Source: Bryobacteraceae bacterium
Lineage (GTDB): Bacteria > Acidobacteriota > Terriglobia > Bryobacterales > Bryobacteraceae
Length of the DNA: 33,465 nucleotides
Assembly (NCBI GenBank): GCA_017883415.1
Contig: JADGNR010000007.1
Span: forward strand, 1-33,465
Direction of reading: 5' to 3'
Below the pieces are notes generated by a model. That model saw only the letters and a program-made list of their open reading frames with translations. It was not told the DNA's origin and searched no databases. Position numbers and translations under genes: made by a program. Numbering within the stretch: position 1 is the stretch's first letter; every line of letters starts with the position of its first letter. Shown here in pieces: positions 29,765 through 33,465 of the stretch.

Positions 29765-31103
29765 CGGTCATCTCTCCGATCTTGAGCGTGGGCGCCGCCA
29801 CCGAACCGCGAAACTCCAGGTCCGAACCGATGGCCTCCACGTTCATCAGCATCTCTTTCAGATTCCCCGCGATGGTGACTTCCGAGACCGCGAAGGCCAG
29901 CTCGCCCGCGCGAATCCACAGTCCCACCGCGCCGCGGGAATAATCGCCGGTCACGATGTTCACGCCGAAGCCCAGTAGCTCCGTGACGTAGAACCCGTTG
30001 GGAATGCCCGCAATAATCTGCTCCGGCGTTGGGACGCCCTTTTCCAGAAAAAAATTCCCATGGCCGATGCCGGCATTCCCGGTCAGGCCGCGGGAGGCGT
30101 TGCCGGTGGTCTTCATTCCCAACTTGCGCGCCGCGTAGCTATTCAGCAGGTAACTCTTCAGCACGCCCCGCTCGATCACCATCGTGCGGCGCGAAGGGAC
30201 GCCTTCGTCGTCGAACGGGGAAGTGCCGAACAGGCCCGGAATGGTGCCGTCGTCGATGACCGTCACGTTCTCGCCGGCGACTTTCTGGCCCAGCTTGCCC
30301 GCCAGAAACGATTCCTCGCGGTAGATGGAGGTGCCGTGCACCGCTTCGAAGATGTTGCCCAGCAGCGTCTGGGCGATGCGCGGATCGAACACCACGGGAA
30401 CCCGCTGCGTATCCACCTTCACCGGCCGAAGCCGCCGCAAGGCCCGCTCGGCGGCGCGGCGGCCCACTTCTTCGGGCGATTCCAACCCGGCGAACCCGCG
30501 GGCCATGGTGTACCAGTAGTCGCGCTCCATGGATTCGCCCTCGCGCGCCACCGGAACCGTCGACAGCGAGCAGTAGCTGGAGCGGTATTCGCCGGCGAAC
30601 CCGCGCGAATTGGCGAAGATGTGCCGGCCCACATGGGTATCGAAGGAAGCGCCTTCGGAGTTGGAAATGCGCGGGTCGGCGGCCAGGGCCGCGGCTTCGG
30701 CGCGTTTGGCCATGTCGATTTTGAGCCCCGGCTGCAACCCCGCGACATCCGGCGAATAGAGCCGCAGGTCGCCCTCGAGGGCGCCCAGCTCATCGGTGTC
30801 GGGCAGGCCGGCGTGCGGGTCCTCGCTGGTGATGGCGGCCAGCTCGATGGCCGATTCCACCAGCCGCGCGATTCCTTCCTCCGACAAATCGGAAGTGTAG
30901 GACGCGCCGGTCTTCTTCCCGATCAGGATGCGCAGCCCGGCGCCGCGCGAGCCAGCCTCCTTGAGATTCTCCAGCTCGCGCATGCGCACGTTGGCGGAAA
31001 ACTCATCCCCCTCCGCCATGGTGCACTCGGCGTCGCTCGCCCCGGCGGCCTGGGCGCGTTTCACCACGCCTTGGGCCAGCTCCAGCAGATGGTTCTCGCT
31101 CAC
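29751..31103 (-). CDS. pmbA: Metalloprotease-related PmbA/TldE subunit
   Basis: This 450-residue protein belongs to the TldD/PmbA family. It has an N-terminal helical/beta domain (ASDAECTMAEGDEFSANVR), the family region AVHGTSIYREESFLAGKLG and VTVIDDGTIPGLFGTSPFDD, and the C-terminal IVTGDYSRGAVGLWIRAGE typical of TldE. It lacks the HExxxH motif, as expected of the non-metal subunit. With TldD it forms the heterodimeric protease that degrades or trims small peptides (microcin B17 maturation and CcdA turnover in E. coli). A GTG start at 31103 has a GGGAGG ribosome site and overlaps the tldD stop (GTGA). Confidence 0.93.
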   Translation of the reverse strand: MSENHLLELAQGVVKRAQAAGASDAECTMAEGDEFSANVRMRELENLKEAGSRGAGLRILIGKKTGASYTSDLSEEGIARLVESAIELAAITSEDPHAGLPDTDELGALEGDLRLYSPDVAGLQPGLKIDMAKRAEAAALAADPRISNSEGASFDTHVGRHIFANSRGFAGEYRSSYCSLSTVPVAREGESMERDYWYTMARGFAGLESPEEVGRRAAERALRRLRPVKVDTQRVPVVFDPRIAQTLLGNIFEAVHGTSIYREESFLAGKLGQKVAGENVTVIDDGTIPGLFGTSPFDDEGVPSRRTMVIERGVLKSYLLNSYAARKLGMKTTGNASRGLTGNAGIGHGNFFLEKGVPTPEQIIAGIPNGFYVTELLGFGVNIVTGDYSRGAVGLWIRAGELAFAVSEVTIAGNLKEMLMNVEAIGSDLEFRGSVAAPTLKIGEMTVGGR

Positions 31104-32530
31104 GCCGTGCCTCCCACGGTCATGCGGTCGATCTTGATGGTGGGGATGCCCACGCCCACCGGCACGCTCTGGCCTTCCTTGCCGCACACCCCGATGCCTT
31201 CGTCCAGGCGCAGGTCGTTGCCCACCATGCTCACGTACTTCAGCGTCTCCGGACCGTTGCCGATGAGCGTGGCGTTGCGCACCGGCCGGGTGAGCCGGCC
31301 CTCCTCGATGAGGTAGCTCTCCGACGCCGAGAAGACGAAGTTGCCGCTGGTGATATCCACCTGCCCGCCGCCAAAATTCACGCAGTAGAGTCCCTTGGCG
31401 ACGGAGCGGATGATGTCTTCGGGCTGGCTTTCGCCGGCCAGCATGAAGGTGTTGGTCATACGCGGCATGGGAATATGGGCGTAGCTTTCGCGGCGCCCGC
31501 TGCCGGTGGAATCCGAGTGCAGCAGCCGGCTCGACAGCTTGTCCTGGAGATATCCGCGCAGCACGCCGTTTTCGATCAGGACATTGCGCGCCGTGGCGTG
31601 GCCTTCGTCGTCGACATTCAGCGAGCCGCGACGGCTGCTAATGGTGCCGTCGTCGATCACCGTGCACAGCTCGCTGGCCACCTTCTGGCCGATCCGGCCG
31701 CTGAACGCCGAGACTCCCTTGCGGTTGAAATCGGCCTCGAGGCCATGGCCCACGGCCTCGTGCAGCAGGATTCCCGGCCAGCCCGGTCCCAGCACCACGG
31801 TCATTTCGCCGGCCGGTGCGTCCACCGCGTCGAGCATGGCCACGGCCTCGCGCGCCGCCTCGGCGGCGAAATGCTCGGGGGTCTTCTCCTTCAGGAAAAA
31901 GTCCAGCTCCACGCGCCCGCCGCCGCCGGCATGGCCGCGCTGCGGCTGGCCGCCGTCGTGACGCGCCAGGGCGGAAACGCTCATGCGCGCCAGCGGTTGC
32001 CGGTCGAGCGTGAGCACCCCTTCACTGGTGGCCACCATCACGTAGCGCAGGCTGTCGGCGTAGGACGCCTGCACCTGGAAAATGCGCGTGTCGAAGCCGC
32101 GCGCCGCGCGGTCGGCGCGTTTGACCAGTTCGACGCGCTCGGAAAAGGCGGTTTCGGTGGGCGCCGTAAGCACCGGGTACAGGTTGTGCCGGGCGCCCTC
32201 GTTCAGGTCGAACTTGTCCAGCTTGCTGGGCCCGGCCGCGATGCAGGCCGCCACCCGCGCCGCCTTGCGGATCTTCTCGGGCGACAGGTCGTCGCTGTAC
32301 GCGTACCCCGTGCGCTCCCCGGCGATCACGCGCACCCCTACCCCCATGGAGACGCCCTGGGTGGCGCTTTTGACCATGGATTCGTCGATGCTGATGGCGC
32401 TGGCGAGCAGGTATTCGAAATAGAGATCCGCGTAATCGCCGCCTTGCGAAAGCGATTCCGCCAGATAGCTTTCCAGGTCCTGTTTGGTGATGTTGAAACG
32501 CGCCGCGAAAATCGACTCGGAAAACTTCAT
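31100..32530 (-). CDS. tldD: TldD metalloprotease subunit
   Basis: This 476-residue protein has the TldD zinc site HEAVGHG (His257-Glu258-xxx-His262) and the distal Cys449 in GVCGKEGQSVPVG, which serves as third ligand in the E. coli enzyme. Conserved MPRMTNTFM and ITSGNFVFSASESYLIEEG are also present. It is the catalytic half of the TldD/TldE peptidase in the cytoplasm; substrates are unfolded or modified small peptides. ATG 32530 overlaps the stop of the upstream gene (ATGA) and its stop overlaps pmbA (GTGA), so three genes are chained. No RiPP precursor is visible in the window. Confidence 0.95.
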   Translation of the reverse strand: MKFSESIFAARFNITKQDLESYLAESLSQGGDYADLYFEYLLASAISIDESMVKSATQGVSMGVGVRVIAGERTGYAYSDDLSPEKIRKAARVAACIAAGPSKLDKFDLNEGARHNLYPVLTAPTETAFSERVELVKRADRAARGFDTRIFQVQASYADSLRYVMVATSEGVLTLDRQPLARMSVSALARHDGGQPQRGHAGGGGRVELDFFLKEKTPEHFAAEAAREAVAMLDAVDAPAGEMTVVLGPGWPGILLHEAVGHGLEADFNRKGVSAFSGRIGQKVASELCTVIDDGTISSRRGSLNVDDEGHATARNVLIENGVLRGYLQDKLSSRLLHSDSTGSGRRESYAHIPMPRMTNTFMLAGESQPEDIIRSVAKGLYCVNFGGGQVDITSGNFVFSASESYLIEEGRLTRPVRNATLIGNGPETLKYVSMVGNDLRLDEGIGVCGKEGQSVPVGVGIPTIKIDRMTVGGTA

Positions 32531-33270
32531 GACTTCATTGTAGTGGGTCGGGCGGGCTTGCCGGCCGGGCGGCCACGAACCCGTTCTCGCCCCCCGTGCC
32601 GTTCGGCAGCTTGATCTCCCGCCACGGCGTCGTGCAACGAACCCCAGGAAAGCCGCAAAAGCTGCTCGATGCGCGCCCAGTCCGCCGCCGCCAGGCCCGG
32701 GTCCGCTTTGGCGTCGCGCAGACGCATGGCCTCGGCGCGATACCGCGCATGGGCGGCAAAGCGCTCGGCCGGCAGGCTGTAGATCGCGGACTGCAATCGG
32801 GCCAGGGCTAGGTCGAGATCCGCCGGGGGATGGTGGTCGCGCTCGCGATGCACGATCCACCATTCCAGCTCCCGGCGGGCGGCTTCGCCCACGTCGAATC
32901 CGGTCGAGCTGCTCCGCCGGATCAGCTTGTAATAGGAAACCAGGTCGGGCAAGGCCAGCTCATAATCGCCGCGGACGTGTCCGCGCTGGAATACGCGCGC
33001 GGCATGCGCGGCGCGATACGCGGCCACGCCCGATCGCCAGAACGGCATACCGTACTCGTGCCGCAGCAGCGTGGTGAGCTCGCGAAAGAGTGCGATGGCG
33101 CGGTGATCGTAGTACGAGCGCCACATGGCGGTCTCCAACGCCGCCACTCTGCCGGGCTCGAAGCGGCGCAGATCGTGATCGAGGGGCAGGTAGAGATCGA
33201 GCGCGATCCACAGCGCCAGGGCGAACACGAGTAGCGCAACAACGGCGCGTGTGCGAGCGGCGGCGTGCAT
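32527..33270 (-). CDS. Membrane-anchored hypothetical protein
   Basis: This 247-residue protein has an N-terminal membrane anchor (8-30, AVVALLVFALALWIALDLYL). A helix-rich extracytoplasmic domain follows (about 35-210; ALETAMWRSYYDHRAIALFR, LALPDLVSYYKLIRRSS, ARRELEWWIVHRERDHH), with a basic tail. The family is not recognised. A GGAGGG ribosome site precedes the ATG. It overlaps tldD by 4 bp, so it is coupled to the protease and could supply substrate access or anchoring; this is inference. Confidence 0.75.
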   Translation of the reverse strand: MHAAARTRAVVALLVFALALWIALDLYLPLDHDLRRFEPGRVAALETAMWRSYYDHRAIALFRELTTLLRHEYGMPFWRSGVAAYRAAHAARVFQRGHVRGDYELALPDLVSYYKLIRRSSSTGFDVGEAARRELEWWIVHRERDHHPPADLDLALARLQSAIYSLPAERFAAHARYRAEAMRLRDAKADPGLAAADWARIEQLLRLSWGSLHDAVAGDQAAERHGGRERVRGRPAGKPARPTTMKS

Positions 33271-33323
33271 GAGCCCTCCCCTGATTCTGTACGAACCTTA
33301 GCCCGGCTTCGGATGCGCCAGGA

Positions 33324-33465
33324 TCACTGTTTCGCGACGGTCTCGCTCAGGAACCGCTCGATGTAATGCAGCGCGAGCTGGCTGCCGATCCCCGAAAACA
33401 CCAGGTCGAAGGCATGCTCCGCCCATGGGATCTCCAGCAGGACGGCGCGGTTCCCGGAGGCGATC
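33324..33465 (-). CDS. Alpha/beta hydrolase, C-terminal end only
   Basis: The frame enters from the right edge and ends at the TGA at 33326-33324. The ~46 residues include VLLEIPWAEHAFDLVFSGIG and LALHYIERFL. 'PWAEHAFD' is the catalytic-histidine region of alpha/beta hydrolases of the BD-FAE/esterase type, where it lies close to the end. The rest of the gene, including the nucleophile, lies outside. It is 53 bp upstream of the membrane-anchored gene and probably heads the tldD operon. Confidence 0.7.
   Translation of the reverse strand, partial: IASGNRAVLLEIPWAEHAFDLVFSGIGSQLALHYIERFLSETVAKQ

Noticed and set aside
29751-32530. tldD-pmbA as part of a RiPP or microcin cluster
   Set aside because: TldD/E can mature modified peptides, but no precursor, cyclase, radical SAM or exporter gene lies in the window; the pair is also a common housekeeping protease.

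Overview
The window is GC-rich, densely coding DNA (about 28 intact or nearly intact genes, most on the minus strand, many overlapping by 4 bp as ATGA or GTGA). The best guess at origin is a soil-type Acidobacteriota, probably the Bryobacterales/Solibacter side. The reasons are an ~810-residue ADOP-type duplicated permease, a glycine-zipper surface protein, a short cytochrome bd CydA, a MenG/UbiE enzyme and GC-rich intergenic repeats. This assignment is inferred from gene types, not from a marker gene. No rRNA, tRNA, CRISPR array, integrase or intact insertion sequence was found.

Layout. 1-1552: tail of a probable HTH antitoxin, then a GntR(YtrA-type)/DUF1648-DUF5808 membrane-protein pair. 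The pair has a clear sigma70-type promoter whose -10 lies inside a 25-bp operator-like inverted repeat. 1553-1920: no intact gene, but a short coding-like remnant. 1921-5023: minus-strand operon of DUF697-like protein, glycine-zipper protein with 13-residue acidic/basic repeats, DsbA-like thioredoxin and an SDR reductase. 5239-6216: CoA-binding-domain protein (14-bp palindrome next to its ribosome site) converging on a small outer-membrane barrel protein. 6235-6380: composite of short repeats. 6372-10430: minus-strand group of a 65-aa unknown protein, an intrinsic terminator, a TPR protein, an MFS carboxylate transporter and a PD-(D/E)XK-like protein. 10431-10865: no gene seen. 10866-11369: C-terminal remnant of a fatty acid desaturase.

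11391-20654 is all minus strand: SDR reductase, a ClpB-D2-like AAA+ ATPase, then a tight run of ubiE/menG, a giant CPBP (CAAX-type) membrane protease with duplicated extracytoplasmic domains, a nucleotidyltransferase-like protein and the ADOP permease. 20707-23818 (plus): a coiled-coil/GAF-like protein overlapping a lipoprotein Slt70-type lytic transglycosylase. 23984-26814 (plus): cydA-cydB-rhodanese operon for low-oxygen respiration, with a visible promoter. 26815-28455 (minus): an M23 peptidase with five tandem repeats of two alternating types and no visible signal peptide. 28570-29204: frameshifted pseudogene. 29282-33465 (minus): operon of alpha/beta hydrolase (partial), membrane-anchored unknown, tldD, pmbA/tldE and an FxLYD-like membrane-anchored protein.

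Most genes look like envelope, redox and housekeeping functions. I did not find a clear new defence system or biosynthetic cluster. The least explained items are the duplicated-sensor CPBP protease operon, the terminator placed in the leader of the TPR gene, the PD-(D/E)XK protein with a possible leaderless start, the alternating-repeat M23 peptidase, and the ADOP permease translationally coupled to a nucleotidyltransferase.
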